A stretch of 64,000 nucleotides of DNA from Streptomyces sp. NBC_00236 (GTDB taxonomy: Bacteria > Actinomycetota > Actinomycetes > Streptomycetales > Streptomycetaceae): positions 6,386,001 to 6,450,000 of the forward strand of contig NZ_CP108100.1 of NCBI RefSeq assembly GCF_036195045.1, read 5' to 3'. Positions 35,594-44,397 of this stretch are shown piece after piece. The notes beneath the pieces are model-generated. The model searched no databases, had not been told where the DNA came from, and was given only the letters and a program-made list of their open reading frames with translations. Position 1 is the first letter of the stretch. Each line of letters starts with the position of its first letter. Made by a program: the position numbers and the translations under genes.

Positions 35594-36592
35594 TCAGGGC
35601 TTCACCGAGCGGTAGTAGCGCTTGGCCCCTTCGTGCAGCGGCAGCGGATCCGTGTAGATCGCCGTCCGCAGGTCCACCAGCTGCGCGGCGTGCACCTCAC
35701 GGCCGATCCGGTCCCTGCTGTCGATCACGGTGCGCGTGAACGCCTCCGTCATCGCGGCGCTGGTGCGGTCCGTGGTCACCAGCACGTTGGCGACCGCGAC
35801 GGTGGGAACGGCCTGTCCCTGCTGGGCGTCGCGGTAGGCGTCGGCCGGCATCACGGCCGAGCGGTAGAAGCGGGTGGACCCGCCGGCCGCCTGGAGCTGC
35901 CTGATGAGCGGGTCCTCCAGCGGAACCAGCCGGATCGAGAACCGGGCGGAGAGATCCGCGACCGCGGTGGTCGGCAGCCCGCCGGACCAGAAGAACGCGT
36001 CCAGCCGGCCGTCCTCCAGCAGCTTCGGCATCGTGTCGATGCCCGCGGGCACGGCCGTCACGTCCGCGACGGGATCCAGGCCCGCCGCCGTCATCAGCCG
36101 GTCGGCGACCAGCCGCACGCCCGAGCCCGGCTGTCCGACCGCGACCGTCTTGCCCCGCAGATCCGCGACCTTGCGGATGTCCGAGCCCCGCTCCACGACC
36201 AGCTGTATGTAGTCGTCGTACAGGCGGACACAGCCGCGCAGCCGGTCGGCGCCCGGCTTGCGGTCCCGGAGATAGGTGGCGACGGCGTCGGTGGTCGCGA
36301 TGGTGAAGTCGGCCTTGCCCGTCGCCACCCGGGCGATGTTCTGCTGCGAGCCCTCGCTGGTCTGGAGCTGTATCGACACCTCGGGAAGGTCCTTGGCGAG
36401 CGCGCCCTCCAGCCGCTCGCCGTAGCGCTGGTAGACGCCGCTGCGCACTCCCGTGCTGAACGTCAGCGTCCCGTTCGGCGCCGGATCCCCGAGGGGGAGC
36501 AGCCACCAGAGCAGCAGTCCGAGCACGACGACGAGGGCGGCGCCCGCCCGTAGTGAGCGACGCCGGCCGATTCGGGACAGAGCCGGGAGCAT
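35594..36592 (-). CDS. TAXI-family TRAP-type solute-binding protein
   Basis: A 332-residue extracytoplasmic protein. An N-terminal membrane anchor ([20 protein letters not shown]) precedes the TAXI domain ([51 protein letters not shown]). TAXI receptors feed TRAP permeases, but no DctM/DctQ-like membrane gene is adjacent. It is convergent with the two-component system; a sensory role alongside that kinase is possible but unproven. The ATG at 36592 is chosen; the much longer open frame upstream is antisense to miaB. Confidence 0.83.
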   Translation of the reverse strand: MLPALSRIGRRRSLRAGAALVVVLGLLLWWLLPLGDPAPNGTLTFSTGVRSGVYQRYGERLEGALAKDLPEVSIQLQTSEGSQQNIARVATGKADFTIATTDAVATYLRDRKPGADRLRGCVRLYDDYIQLVVERGSDIRKVADLRGKTVAVGQPGSGVRLVADRLMTAAGLDPVADVTAVPAGIDTMPKLLEDGRLDAFFWSGGLPTTAVADLSARFSIRLVPLEDPLIRQLQAAGGSTRFYRSAVMPADAYRDAQQGQAVPTVAVANVLVTTDRTSAAMTEAFTRTVIDSRDRIGREVHAAQLVDLRTAIYTDPLPLHEGAKRYYRSVKP

Positions 36593-36727
36593 GGCGGCGA
36601 TCCTGCCAGGTGGTTCCCGGCCCTGGCCAGGGGTGCCGTCGGATCTCACAGCCCGCTGCGGCACCCGGTGCGCGGTCCGCGGGCCGCCCGCGGCGGGAGG
36701 TGTCCGTGCAGCGCCTACCCTTGTCGC

Positions 36728-38248
36728 ATGAGCAGCGGCAACCGGAGCGAAGCAGTGGACGTCAGAAAAAGCTATGAGGTGCGCACCTACGGGTGCCAGA
36801 TGAACGTCCACGACTCCGAGCGGTTGTCGGGTCTGCTGGAGGACGCCGGCTACGTACGGGCGCCCGAGGGATCCGACGGCGACGCCGATGTCGTCGTCTT
36901 CAACACCTGCGCGGTGCGGGAGAACGCCGACAACAAGCTCTACGGCAACCTCGGCCGGCTCGCCCCGATGAAGACGAAGCGCCCCGGGATGCAGATCGCG
37001 GTCGGCGGCTGCCTCGCGCAGAAGGACCGCGACACGATCGTCCAGCGGGCCCCCTGGGTCGACGTGGTCTTCGGTACGCACAACATCGGCAAGCTGCCCG
37101 TGCTGCTGGAGCGCGCCCGGATCCAGGAGGAGGCGCAGATCGAGATCGCCGAGTCCCTGGAGGCGTTCCCCTCGACGCTGCCCACCCGCCGCGAGTCCGC
37201 GTACGCCGCGTGGGTCTCGATCTCGGTCGGCTGCAACAACACCTGCACCTTCTGCATCGTCCCGGCGCTGCGCGGCAAGGAGAAGGACCGCCGGACCGGC
37301 GACATCCTCGCCGAGATCGAGGCCCTGGTCGCCGAGGGCGTCTCCGAGATCACCCTGCTCGGCCAGAACGTGAACGCGTACGGCTCCGACATCGGCGACC
37401 GCGAGGCCTTCTCCAAGCTGCTGCGGGCCTGCGGGCGGATCGAGGGACTGGAGCGGGTCCGCTTCACCTCGCCGCACCCGCGCGACTTCACCGACGACGT
37501 GATCGCGGCCATGGCCGAGACGCCGAACGTGATGCCGCAGCTGCACATGCCCATGCAGTCGGGCTCGGACACGATCCTGAAGGCGATGCGGCGCTCGTAC
37601 CGGCAGGAACGCTTCCTCGGCATCATCGACAAGGTGCGCGCCGCGATGCCGGACGCCGCGATCTCCACCGACATCATCGTCGGCTTCCCGGGGGAGACCG
37701 AGGAGGACTTCGAGCAGACCATGCACGCGGTCCGCGAGGCGCGCTTCGCCAACGCCTTCACCTTCCAGTACTCCAAGCGCCCCGGAACCCCCGCCGCCGA
37801 CATGGAAGGGCAGATCCCCAAGGAGGTCGTCCAGGAGCGGTACATGCGCCTGTCCGTCCTCCAGGAGGAGATCTCCTGGTCGGAGAACAAGAAGCAGGTC
37901 GGCCGCACCCTGGACGTCATGGTCGCGGAGGGCGAGGGCCGCAAGGACGGCGCGACCCACCGCCTGTCCGGCCGCGCTCCCGACAACCGCCTGGTCCACT
38001 TCACCAAGCCGGACGAGGACGTGCGGCCCGGCGACGTGGTGACCGTCGAGATCAGCTACGCCGCCCCGCACCACCTGCTGGCCGAGGGCGCGCCCCTCGG
38101 GGTGCGGCGGACCCGTTCGGGGGACGCCTGGGAGAAGCGGACCGCCGCCGCGGCCGCCAAGCCGGCCGGTGTCATGCTGGGCCTGCCGGGGATCGGCGCC
38201 CCGGCGCCGCTGCCCGCCGCCTCGGCACCGGGCTGCGGCTGCGACTGA
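36728..38248 (+). CDS. miaB: tRNA-2-methylthio-N6-dimethylallyladenosine synthase MiaB
   Basis: A radical-SAM methylthiotransferase that adds the 2-methylthio group to i6A37 of tRNAs. Cluster cysteines lie in [28 protein letters not shown] and VGGCLAQKD. The SAM triad is in [20 protein letters not shown], and a C-terminal TRAM domain follows. The length of 506 residues includes an extra tail ending GCGCD. miaA, which makes the i6A substrate, lies 1.4 kb downstream on the same strand. Confidence 0.95.
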   Translation: MSSGNRSEAVDVRKSYEVRTYGCQMNVHDSERLSGLLEDAGYVRAPEGSDGDADVVVFNTCAVRENADNKLYGNLGRLAPMKTKRPGMQIAVGGCLAQKDRDTIVQRAPWVDVVFGTHNIGKLPVLLERARIQEEAQIEIAESLEAFPSTLPTRRESAYAAWVSISVGCNNTCTFCIVPALRGKEKDRRTGDILAEIEALVAEGVSEITLLGQNVNAYGSDIGDREAFSKLLRACGRIEGLERVRFTSPHPRDFTDDVIAAMAETPNVMPQLHMPMQSGSDTILKAMRRSYRQERFLGIIDKVRAAMPDAAISTDIIVGFPGETEEDFEQTMHAVREARFANAFTFQYSKRPGTPAADMEGQIPKEVVQERYMRLSVLQEEISWSENKKQVGRTLDVMVAEGEGRKDGATHRLSGRAPDNRLVHFTKPDEDVRPGDVVTVEISYAAPHHLLAEGAPLGVRRTRSGDAWEKRTAAAAAKPAGVMLGLPGIGAPAPLPAASAPGCGCD

Positions 38249-38250
38249 CG

Positions 38251-38271
38251 GCGCGGGTACGATCCCCGCGC
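38251..38271 (+). terminator. Small hairpin after miaB
   Basis: A 7-bp stem GCGCGGG / CCCGCGC with a 7-base loop, two bases beyond the miaB stop. Weak terminator candidate. Confidence 0.4.
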
Positions 38272-38305
38272 GGCATGCCCGCGGCGGGCCAGTACGCTGC
38301 CCCTC

Positions 38306-39028
38306 ATGCTTGTCGCCGCCGCAGTCTGCCCCTGCCCGCCGCTGCTGGTCCCCGAGGTCGCCGCCGGTGCCGCGCCCGAGCTCGATGGAGCGAGGACCGC
38401 GTGCACCGACGCCCTGGGGGTGCTCGCGGCCTCCCGGCCCGATCTGCTGATCGTGATCGGTCCGGCCGGCATCGAGGGCCGCGGCACGCACCCGGAAGGG
38501 GCCACGGGCGGCTTCCAGGAGTTCGGTGTGGACCTCGACGTACGGCTGGGGCGAGCCGGTGACACGGGCGGCGTCGCCGAGCGTCGGCTCCCGCCGTCGC
38601 TCGCGGTCGGCGCGTGGCTGCTGTCCCGCACCGGCGGATGGGCGGGCACCCCGGTCGAGGCGCTCGGTGTGGGGGAGCCGCTGGAGACCGCCCGCTGCGC
38701 GGAGACGGGGCGTGCCCTGGCCGCTCGCGCGGACCGGGTCGCGCTGCTGGTGATGGGTGACGGCAGTGCCTGCCGGACCGTGAAGTCGCCCGGCTACCTG
38801 GACGAGCGCGCCGCCGGGTTCGACGCGGAGGCCGCGCGGGCGCTGGGGGCGGCGGACACGGGGGCGCTGATCGCGCTGGACGAGGCGCTGGCGTACGAAC
38901 TCAAGGCTGCGGGACGCGCGCCCTGGCAGGTGCTTGCCGGGGCGGCAGAGGGGGCCGGCCTGGACGGGCGGCTGCTCTACGACGACGCGCCGTACGGCGT
39001 GGGCTACATGGTCGCGGCCTGGGCCTGA
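38306..39028 (+). CDS. Class III extradiol dioxygenase (LigB)-like protein
   Basis: A 240-residue protein of the LigB/AMMECR1-associated extradiol-dioxygenase fold: MLVAAAVCPCPPLLVPEVAA, RPDLLIVIGPAG, RADRVALLVMGDGSACRTVK and DDAPYGVGYMVAAWA. The full metal-binding histidine set of true dioxygenases is not evident, so catalysis is uncertain. It is regularly found between miaB and miaA in streptomycetes. A very long hairpin follows. Confidence 0.75.
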   Translation: MLVAAAVCPCPPLLVPEVAAGAAPELDGARTACTDALGVLAASRPDLLIVIGPAGIEGRGTHPEGATGGFQEFGVDLDVRLGRAGDTGGVAERRLPPSLAVGAWLLSRTGGWAGTPVEALGVGEPLETARCAETGRALAARADRVALLVMGDGSACRTVKSPGYLDERAAGFDAEAARALGAADTGALIALDEALAYELKAAGRAPWQVLAGAAEGAGLDGRLLYDDAPYGVGYMVAAWA

Positions 39029-39041
39029 CGCTCTCCCTGAG

Positions 39042-39099
39042 CCAGGAGGGCACGACGGCCGTGGAGCGATACCGCTCCACGGCCGTCGTGCCCTCCTGG
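39042..39099. terminator. Bidirectional terminator, perfect 27-bp stem
   Basis: Arms 39042-39068 and 39073-39099 pair perfectly over 27 bases with a 4-base ATAC loop. They lie between two convergent genes (stops at 39028 and 39110). Confidence 0.85.
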
Positions 39100-39109
39100 C
39101 TGCCCGGTG

Positions 39110-39373
39110 TCAGGAAGCCGGCGGCGGCGGGGTGCTGCCCGAGGTGGGCGGCGTACCGCCCCCGTCCTTCTGGGCCAGCTTGTCCACCGCTCCCTTGGCC
39201 TTCTGCGTGCCGGACACGATCTTGTCGCTGTACTTGCCCTTGGTCTTCGCGTCCACCGCCCGCGCGGCCTTGTCGAGCCCTTGGTCGATCTTGCCCCCGT
39301 GCTGCTGCGCGAGGTCACTCACCTTGTCCTTCGCAGGGCTCAGCTTCGCCTTCAAATTGTCCATGAAGCCCAT
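39110..39373 (-). CDS. MT0933-type antitoxin-like small protein
   Basis: An 87-residue Lys/Ala/Asp-rich helical protein with MDNLKAKLSPAKDKVSDLA and HGGKIDQGLDKAARAVDAKT, resembling the MT0933/Rv0909 antitoxin domain family. The C-terminus is a Pro/Gly/Ser tail. No toxin gene is adjacent, so antitoxin function is doubtful; many streptomycete members are solitary and may be stress proteins. The ATG at 39373 is chosen, with another at 39364. Confidence 0.72.
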   Translation of the reverse strand: MGFMDNLKAKLSPAKDKVSDLAQQHGGKIDQGLDKAARAVDAKTKGKYSDKIVSGTQKAKGAVDKLAQKDGGGTPPTSGSTPPPPAS

Positions 39374-39603
39374 CGGACACCTTCTCTGCTGGGGGCTGCG
39401 TGCGTGTGCTCTCTCCGGTCCCGATACCCGCCGCGCCGCCCCGTACTCCCGGCCGCGGTATCGGCTGCCTCGGGGGACAAACGGCAGAACCATGAGAAAC
39501 CACCCATATGTAGACACCATTTTACTTGGCGGCGCGTGACGACGCGCACACCGCATGGTCCGTTCCTCGCTCATTCGGGAACGGGCCCGAGGTTTGCGAG
39601 ACT

Positions 39604-40548
39604 GTGGCAGTGAGAAGTCCAGCTCCCGCACCGCGGGTCATCGCCGTCGTCGGTCCCACCGCAGCCGGAAAGTCCGACCTGGGGGTGTTCCTCGCTCAGC
39701 AGCTCGGGGGCGAAGTGGTCAATGCCGACTCCATGCAGCTCTACCGGGGCATGGACATCGGCACCGCCAAACTGACACCCGCCGAGCGCGGCTCCGTGCC
39801 CCACCGGCTGCTGGACATCTGGGACGTCACCGAGACCGCCAGCGTGGCGGAGTACCAGCGCCTGGCCCGCGCCGAGATCGACCGGCTGCTCGCCGAGGGC
39901 CGCACGCCCGTCCTGGTCGGCGGCTCCGGTCTGTACGTGAAGGGCGCGATCGACGCCCTGGAGTTCCCCGGTACGGACCCCGGCGTCCGCGCCGCCCTGG
40001 AGGAGGAGCTGGCCGAGCACGGCTCGGGCGCTCTGCACGCACGGCTGGCCGCGGCCGACCCGGAGGCGGGCCGCGCCATTCTGCCGAGCAACGGCCGGCG
40101 CATCGTGCGGGCCCTGGAGGTCATCGAGATCACCGGCAAACCGTTCACCGCCAACCTTCCCGGTAACGATGCGGTCTACGACGCCGTCCAGATCGGCGTC
40201 GACGTGGCCCGCCCCGAACTCGACGAGCGCATTGCCGTACGCGTCGACATGATGTGGGAGGCCGGGCTCGTGGACGAGGTGCGCGACCTGGAGGCGCGCG
40301 GGCTGCGCGAGGGACGCACCGCCTCCCGGGCGCTCGGCTACCAGCAGGTGCTCACCGCCCTGGCCGGGGAATGCACGGAGGACGATGCGCGCACCGAGAC
40401 CGTGCGCGCCACCAAACGTTTCGCGCGCCGCCAGGACTCCTGGTTCCGCCGCGACCCGCGCGTCCAGTGGCTGAACGGTGCCGCGGAGCACCGGGGGGAA
40501 CTGCCGGGCCGGGCGCTGGCATTGGTCGAACGAGCGGTTACAGGCTGA
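39604..40548 (+). CDS. miaA: tRNA dimethylallyltransferase MiaA
   Basis: Transfers the dimethylallyl group to N6 of A37 in tRNAs reading UNN codons, the substrate for MiaB. The P-loop is VVGPTAAGKSDLGVFLAQQL, followed by VNADSMQLYRGMDIGTAKLT, LVGGSGLYVKGAIDAL and FARRQDSWFRRDPRVQWL. Length is 314 residues from GTG 39604; a GTG six bases later is also possible. The open frame upstream to 39526 is not family-like. Confidence 0.94.
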   Translation: MAVRSPAPAPRVIAVVGPTAAGKSDLGVFLAQQLGGEVVNADSMQLYRGMDIGTAKLTPAERGSVPHRLLDIWDVTETASVAEYQRLARAEIDRLLAEGRTPVLVGGSGLYVKGAIDALEFPGTDPGVRAALEEELAEHGSGALHARLAAADPEAGRAILPSNGRRIVRALEVIEITGKPFTANLPGNDAVYDAVQIGVDVARPELDERIAVRVDMMWEAGLVDEVRDLEARGLREGRTASRALGYQQVLTALAGECTEDDARTETVRATKRFARRQDSWFRRDPRVQWLNGAAEHRGELPGRALALVERAVTG

Positions 40549-40580
40549 CGGCGTGACGAGGGCGCGACGAGGGCGCGACG

Positions 40581-40845
40581 GTGGCGCAGGAACTCCGCCT
40601 GTGCCGCATCGACCCAGACGGTCCACCCGCACCGGGGAACCGACTGCGCCGACCTCATCCTGGGTCAGTGCGTTCTCAGCGATCCGACGCTCCTGCTGTC
40701 CTATGCCTCGGACACCGCGGAGGCCGGCGCGCCCCGCGAACTGACCCTGGAGGTGTTCACCACGTCCGACACGACCGATTCAACTCCGTACGCCGGGCTG
40801 CACGAGGGCCGCACTCGGCTGCACGTCCTGCCCGCAGGTCCCTGA
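40581..40845 (+). pseudogene. Frameshifted small gene of unknown function
   Basis: The 334 bases between miaA and the MocR gene hold one coding-like stretch broken by a frame change. A GTG at 40581 gives VAQELRLCRIDPDGPPAPG. From about 40640 the coding-like frame is the next one, reading DCADLILGQCVLSDPTLLLS, YASDTAEAGAPRELTLEVFT and YAGLHEGRTRLHVLPAGP to TGA 40843-40845. Third-position G/C is good in both parts. A one-base deletion or insertion near 40635-40645, real or from sequencing, would explain it. The family was not recognised. Confidence 0.5.
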
Positions 40846-40882
40846 CGGCGTTCCGGGGTACTCGTGCCGGTACAGGCGGGCT

Positions 40883-42328
40883 TCAGACGATCCAATGCGG
40901 CTGGTGTGTGCTCGCGGCGGGCGGCAGCCCGGACGCCGCAGCCATCCGCTGCACCGCGTCGCGGAGGACATCGGGCGGCATCGCGTAGGGGATGCGCAGG
41001 CGGTTCTCGAAGATGCCCGGTGCTGCCGCGAAACAGCCACCGCCCTCGATCCGGACGCCGAAGCCGAGCGAGCGCTCGGCCAGCCATGCCGCCGCGGGCT
41101 CACCCAGGTCGGCCCAGAGGGACAGGCCGCCGGGCGGCTGGTTCCACTGCCAGTGGGGGAAGTGCTTCGTGAGCGCTTCGGACAGGGCCGCGCGCTGCCC
41201 GCGGATGCGTGCCAAGTGCGCCGGGAGCCAGTCCGGGGCGGCATGCAGAAGGGTGTCGGCCACCAGTTGGTCGATCACCGAGCCGCCCAGGTCGTTGGCG
41301 ATCCGCTGCCCGGCGAGCTCCGTCACCAGGTTCGCCGTCGCGCGCAGCCAGCCGATGCGCAGCCCACCCCAGTGGCTCTTGCTCATCGAACCGAGGACGA
41401 TGACCTTTCCCGTGTCGCCCGGGGCGGCGAACGAGGCGAAGGGCGCCGGCGGCGACACGTCGAGTGCCAGGTCGGTCAGCGTCTCGTCGACGATGAGCCA
41501 GCTGTCCGCGCGTCTGGCTGCGGCGAGCACCCGGACCCGTTCGTCGTCGGGCATCAGGAGACCGGTCGGATTGTGGAAGTCCGGGATGAGGAAGGCTAGT
41601 TGGGGTACGGCGTGGCGGAAGGCCGACTCGACGGCGTCCATGTTCCACCCCTGGTCCGATACCGGGACCGTCAGCGTGCGCAGGTGGGCGCGCCGCATGG
41701 CTTCCAGGGCGATCGGGTAGGACGGGTTCTCGACCAGGATCCGGTCCCCGGGGGCGGTCAGCAGGCCGAGCACCAGCGAGAGCGCGTGCTGGGCTCCGGA
41801 GGTCACCAGGATCTGCTCGGGCCGGGTGGGCAGACCGCGCTGGGTGAACCTCTCGGCGATCGTGACTCGGAGCTGCGGCTGTCCGTAGGGGTTGTAGCCC
41901 GTCATGCGGTCCTCGTGGGCAAGCTGGCCGGCGACGCGGGACAGGGCGTCCTCCAGTACCTCACGGGGCAGCGCCGGGGCCGCGCGCGCGAGATCGATCG
42001 TTGTGTCCGGGGCCGGTATGGTCTGCAACACCCGTGTGGGTGCCGCGTCCTTGGGCAGCGCCGTCCAGGTGCCGGAGCCCTGCCGACTGTGTGCGTATCC
42101 CGTCGCGCGAAGACGGTCGTAGGTCGCGGTGACGGTCGGCCTGCTCACACCCAGCGCCGTTGCCAGTTCCCGTTCGGCGGGGAGCCGGACGTGCAGCGCC
42201 ACCTGGCCGTCGAGGATGAGCCGGCTGATGGCCTCGGCGAGGTGCCGGTAGAGGGGGCGAAGCCCGTCCAGGTTCGGCAGGAGCGAGGCCAACTGCCGCC
42301 CACGGACCGTCTGTACCACGTCTCGCAT
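40883..42328 (-). CDS. MocR-type (GntR-aminotransferase) transcriptional regulator, YczR-like
   Basis: A 481-residue fusion. An N-terminal GntR winged HTH (about 15-80, VRLPAERELATALGVSRPTV) precedes a fold type I aminotransferase domain. The PLP lysine is in VLGSMSKSHWGGLRIGWLRA, with IPDFHNPTG and IVDETLTDL ahead of it. MocR regulators sense PLP or amino-acid adducts. The gene is divergent from a YczE-like membrane gene, the arrangement described for YczR/YczE pairs, so YczE is its likely target. The ATG at 42328 is used; the longer frame runs into the intergenic region. Confidence 0.88.
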   Translation of the reverse strand: MRDVVQTVRGRQLASLLPNLDGLRPLYRHLAEAISRLILDGQVALHVRLPAERELATALGVSRPTVTATYDRLRATGYAHSRQGSGTWTALPKDAAPTRVLQTIPAPDTTIDLARAAPALPREVLEDALSRVAGQLAHEDRMTGYNPYGQPQLRVTIAERFTQRGLPTRPEQILVTSGAQHALSLVLGLLTAPGDRILVENPSYPIALEAMRRAHLRTLTVPVSDQGWNMDAVESAFRHAVPQLAFLIPDFHNPTGLLMPDDERVRVLAAARRADSWLIVDETLTDLALDVSPPAPFASFAAPGDTGKVIVLGSMSKSHWGGLRIGWLRATANLVTELAGQRIANDLGGSVIDQLVADTLLHAAPDWLPAHLARIRGQRAALSEALTKHFPHWQWNQPPGGLSLWADLGEPAAAWLAERSLGFGVRIEGGGCFAAAPGIFENRLRIPYAMPPDVLRDAVQRMAAASGLPPAASTHQPHWIV

Positions 42329-42373
42329 TGCGCAACCTCGGTGAAGTGTGAAGCAAGCAAGCCAATCCAGTGG

Positions 42374-42397
42374 AATTGGCCATGTTAATTGTGGCCA
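42374..42397. promoter_or_regulatory. Direct repeats in the mocR-yczE intergenic region
   Basis: AATTGGCCA (42374-42382) and AATTGTGGCCA (42387-42397) start 13 bases apart in the 118-base AT-richer gap between the divergent genes. MocR proteins often bind direct repeats, so this is a candidate operator. Confidence 0.4.
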
Positions 42398-42455
42398 CCA
42401 GTCTACAGAATCGCTCAAGTGGCAAGGTGGACGCTAGCTTCTGGGAGTGGCCGTG

Positions 42456-43196
42456 ATGGCGAGGGTGAATATCGGGAAGATCTCTCAGAGGCGTTCGGGT
42501 CGCGCGGACAGCCCCACCCCGCCCGTCCTGACCTGTCTGCCCGTCGGCGAGCGCCCGATCCGCCGACTCGCCCAGCTCCTCGGCGGACTGGTGCTGTACG
42601 GGCTCAGCATGTCCGTGCTGGTGCGCGCCGCGCTGGGGGTGAACCCCTGGAGTGTCCTCTATGAGGGACTGCAGCATCAGACGTCGCTCAGTTTCGGCAC
42701 CATCAGCGCGGTTGTCGGCCTGCTGGTGCTGCTCGGGTGGATCCCGCTGCGCCAGAAGCCGACCCTCGGCACCGTCGCCAACATCGCCGTACTCGCCGTG
42801 GCCTCGGATCTCGGTCTCGCGCTGATTCCGGCCGTCACGACCCTGGCCGGGCAGATGATGCTGCTGCTCCTCGGGATCGCGCTCAACGGATTCGCCGTCG
42901 CCGTGTACGTCGGGGCGCGGTTCGGCCCCGGCCCCCGTGATGGTCTGATGACGGGGCTCTCCCACCGGACGGGAGGGTCCGTACGGCTGGTCCGTACTCT
43001 GCTGGAGGTCACTGTCCTCCTCGTGGGCTGGGCCCTGGGCGGCAGGGCAGGGGTGGGGACCCTGCTCTACGCACTGCTCGTCGGGCCGATCACCCAGTTC
43101 TTCCTTCCCCGGTTCGCCTACCGGGGACGCCGCGCGGCGCAGGCGGCCGAGGTACACACCGTCGGCGCGGCGGAGAAACTCGAGCGCGCGGTGTGA
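42456..43196 (+). CDS. YczE/YyaS/YitT-family membrane protein
   Basis: A 246-residue polytopic protein with about five helices: AQLLGGLVLYGLSMSVLVRA, TISAVVGLLVLLGWIPL, TVANIAVLAVASDLGLALIP, MMLLLLGIALNGFAVAVYVG and LLEVTVLLVGWALGG. The YczE signature GARFGPGPRDGLMTGLSHRT is present. Function is unknown. The start is ambiguous: GTG 42447, GTG 42453 and ATG 42456 all follow GGGAG at 42441. Confidence 0.83.
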   Translation: MARVNIGKISQRRSGRADSPTPPVLTCLPVGERPIRRLAQLLGGLVLYGLSMSVLVRAALGVNPWSVLYEGLQHQTSLSFGTISAVVGLLVLLGWIPLRQKPTLGTVANIAVLAVASDLGLALIPAVTTLAGQMMLLLLGIALNGFAVAVYVGARFGPGPRDGLMTGLSHRTGGSVRLVRTLLEVTVLLVGWALGGRAGVGTLLYALLVGPITQFFLPRFAYRGRRAAQAAEVHTVGAAEKLERAV

Positions 43197-43310
43197 TCTC
43201 CGGGCCGACGCAGCGGAGCAGATGACGGGCCGCCGGCCCCGGACCGGGGCCGGACGTTGCCGAGCGTCGGAGCGTGTCGCTCGATTCGTCGTTCCGTAGG
43301 CTCGGTCGCC

Positions 43311-43754
43311 ATGGAGACAACGGCGTCCTTCCCTCATCACCTCGGGGTGTTCGCTTCGGGCTTCGAGGCCGGCGAGCGGTTCTGTACCTCTGCGCCGGGA
43401 GCTCCGGGGGTCGGTGTCGGGTTCCGGGCCGACGGCGGTGCCGAGTACTGGAGCCCGGAGCGGGACACACCGTCGCTGTCCCTGGAACGCGCGGAGGACG
43501 CCGTCACCGAGGGGGTGCACATCGCGTTCACAGCGGTCAGCCGGGATGCGGCGGATGCCTTCCGCTCGGCTGCGGCAGCGGCCGGGGGTGCTTCCCGGCA
43601 CGGGCCCCGCACGTGGGGCGGGTACCGCGCCCACTGTGCGTTCGTCAGCGACCCGGACGGCAACAACATCGAAGCCGTCCAGAAGGAGACTTCCCGGCGA
43701 TCCGGAGCTGGTGTCCAGGATCACGTGGACCGGAGCGCCGTCGGGACGCGCTGA
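43311..43754 (+). CDS. VOC-superfamily (glyoxalase-like) protein
   Basis: A 147-residue protein related to the vicinal oxygen chelate fold: HHLGVFASGFEAGERFCTSA, GVHIAFTAVSRDAADAFRSA, YRAHCAFVSDPDGNNIEAVQ. The C-terminal DPDGNNIE motif is a reliable marker. The N-terminal strand lacks the usual HVxLxVxD pattern and looks diverged. The C-terminus runs on as an unusual tail (SGAGVQDHVDRSAVGTR), next to the integrase remnant. It could be a recently altered gene. Confidence 0.62.
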   Translation: METTASFPHHLGVFASGFEAGERFCTSAPGAPGVGVGFRADGGAEYWSPERDTPSLSLERAEDAVTEGVHIAFTAVSRDAADAFRSAAAAAGGASRHGPRTWGGYRAHCAFVSDPDGNNIEAVQKETSRRSGAGVQDHVDRSAVGTR

Positions 43755-43789
43755 CGGATGCTCTTTGAGCGCTGCCCAGGGCGGCGGTG

Positions 43790-44146
43790 GTCCCCCTTGC
43801 GGCGCCGGTCGAAAGAGGCGTAGGTGCGCATCCGGAACGCGCTCGCGGCTTTCGTGCGGCCGGTGAGACCGCGCCTGCGGGTGAACCGTGCCTCCGTACT
43901 CCTCGAAGGCCATCTCGCCGAGGGGCTCCCGCAGTTCGGCGATCGTCCTCGGAGTGGTCCTGCGGGACGCACAGAGTTCGGTCAGGCGCTCGATGGCGGC
44001 GTCCTGGGTGGGGAAGCCGCATCCTCCGCCTGCATGCCCCGGGTGTTGCGGAAGCGGATCGTGGGGAGGTGCGGGCAGCTCTACGGGCGGCGGCACTCGC
44101 CGGGCTCGAAGAAGCCGCCCCTACCCCGCGCAAGCGTGTTCGACAT
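43790..44146 (-). pseudogene. 5' remnant of a site-specific integrase gene (tyrosine recombinase)
   Basis: From ATG 44146 the minus strand reads MSNTLARGRGGFFEPGECRR. This is the opening I recognise from integrases of integrative elements in Streptomyces. An in-frame TAG follows at 44081-44083. The same frame continues SCPHLPTIRFRNTRGMQAED, then a frameshift near 44020 is needed to reach GFPTQDAAIERLTELCASRR and TIAELREPLGEMAFEEYGG, the N-terminal core-binding region. Similarity fades by about 43790. The catalytic domain with the R-H-R-Y residues is absent. This is a dead, truncated gene. Confidence 0.65.
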
Positions 44147-44397
44147 GATTGAGAAGGTTCCTTCTTCGGCTGCTCGCGACCGGTCAATCGGGGCGCTGAC
44201 CTGGGGCTATTGCTGACCCCTTGCTGACTCGCCGACCAGCAGCAGGCGCCTGACCTGCGTAAACCCTGGAGCAGGGCTATAACAGCCTGATCACGTGATG
44301 GCATCGGGAAGCCCTGCCCGTCATTTCGGCGACCTGCGGCGTGCCATCATCGAGCATCGATCGACCAGTGGAGTCCGAGTTGGGAGGGCGCGTGGCG
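44147..44397. other. Non-coding region beside the integrase remnant
   Basis: No gene is visible. It contains a 10-base palindrome ATCACGTGAT (44290-44299) and two nearby TTGCTGAC/TGCTGACC repeats (about 44211-44227). It must hold the promoter of the following membrane gene. No tRNA end or obvious att duplication was seen. Confidence 0.4.

Noticed and set aside
39110..39373. Toxin-antitoxin locus
   Set aside because: The small protein resembles MT0933-type antitoxins, but no toxin-like gene lies beside it.
41961..44096. A 711-codon minus-strand frame covering yczE, the VOC gene and part of the integrase remnant
   Set aside because: Only its first part matches integrase sequence. The remainder is antisense to genes with clear plus-strand motifs.
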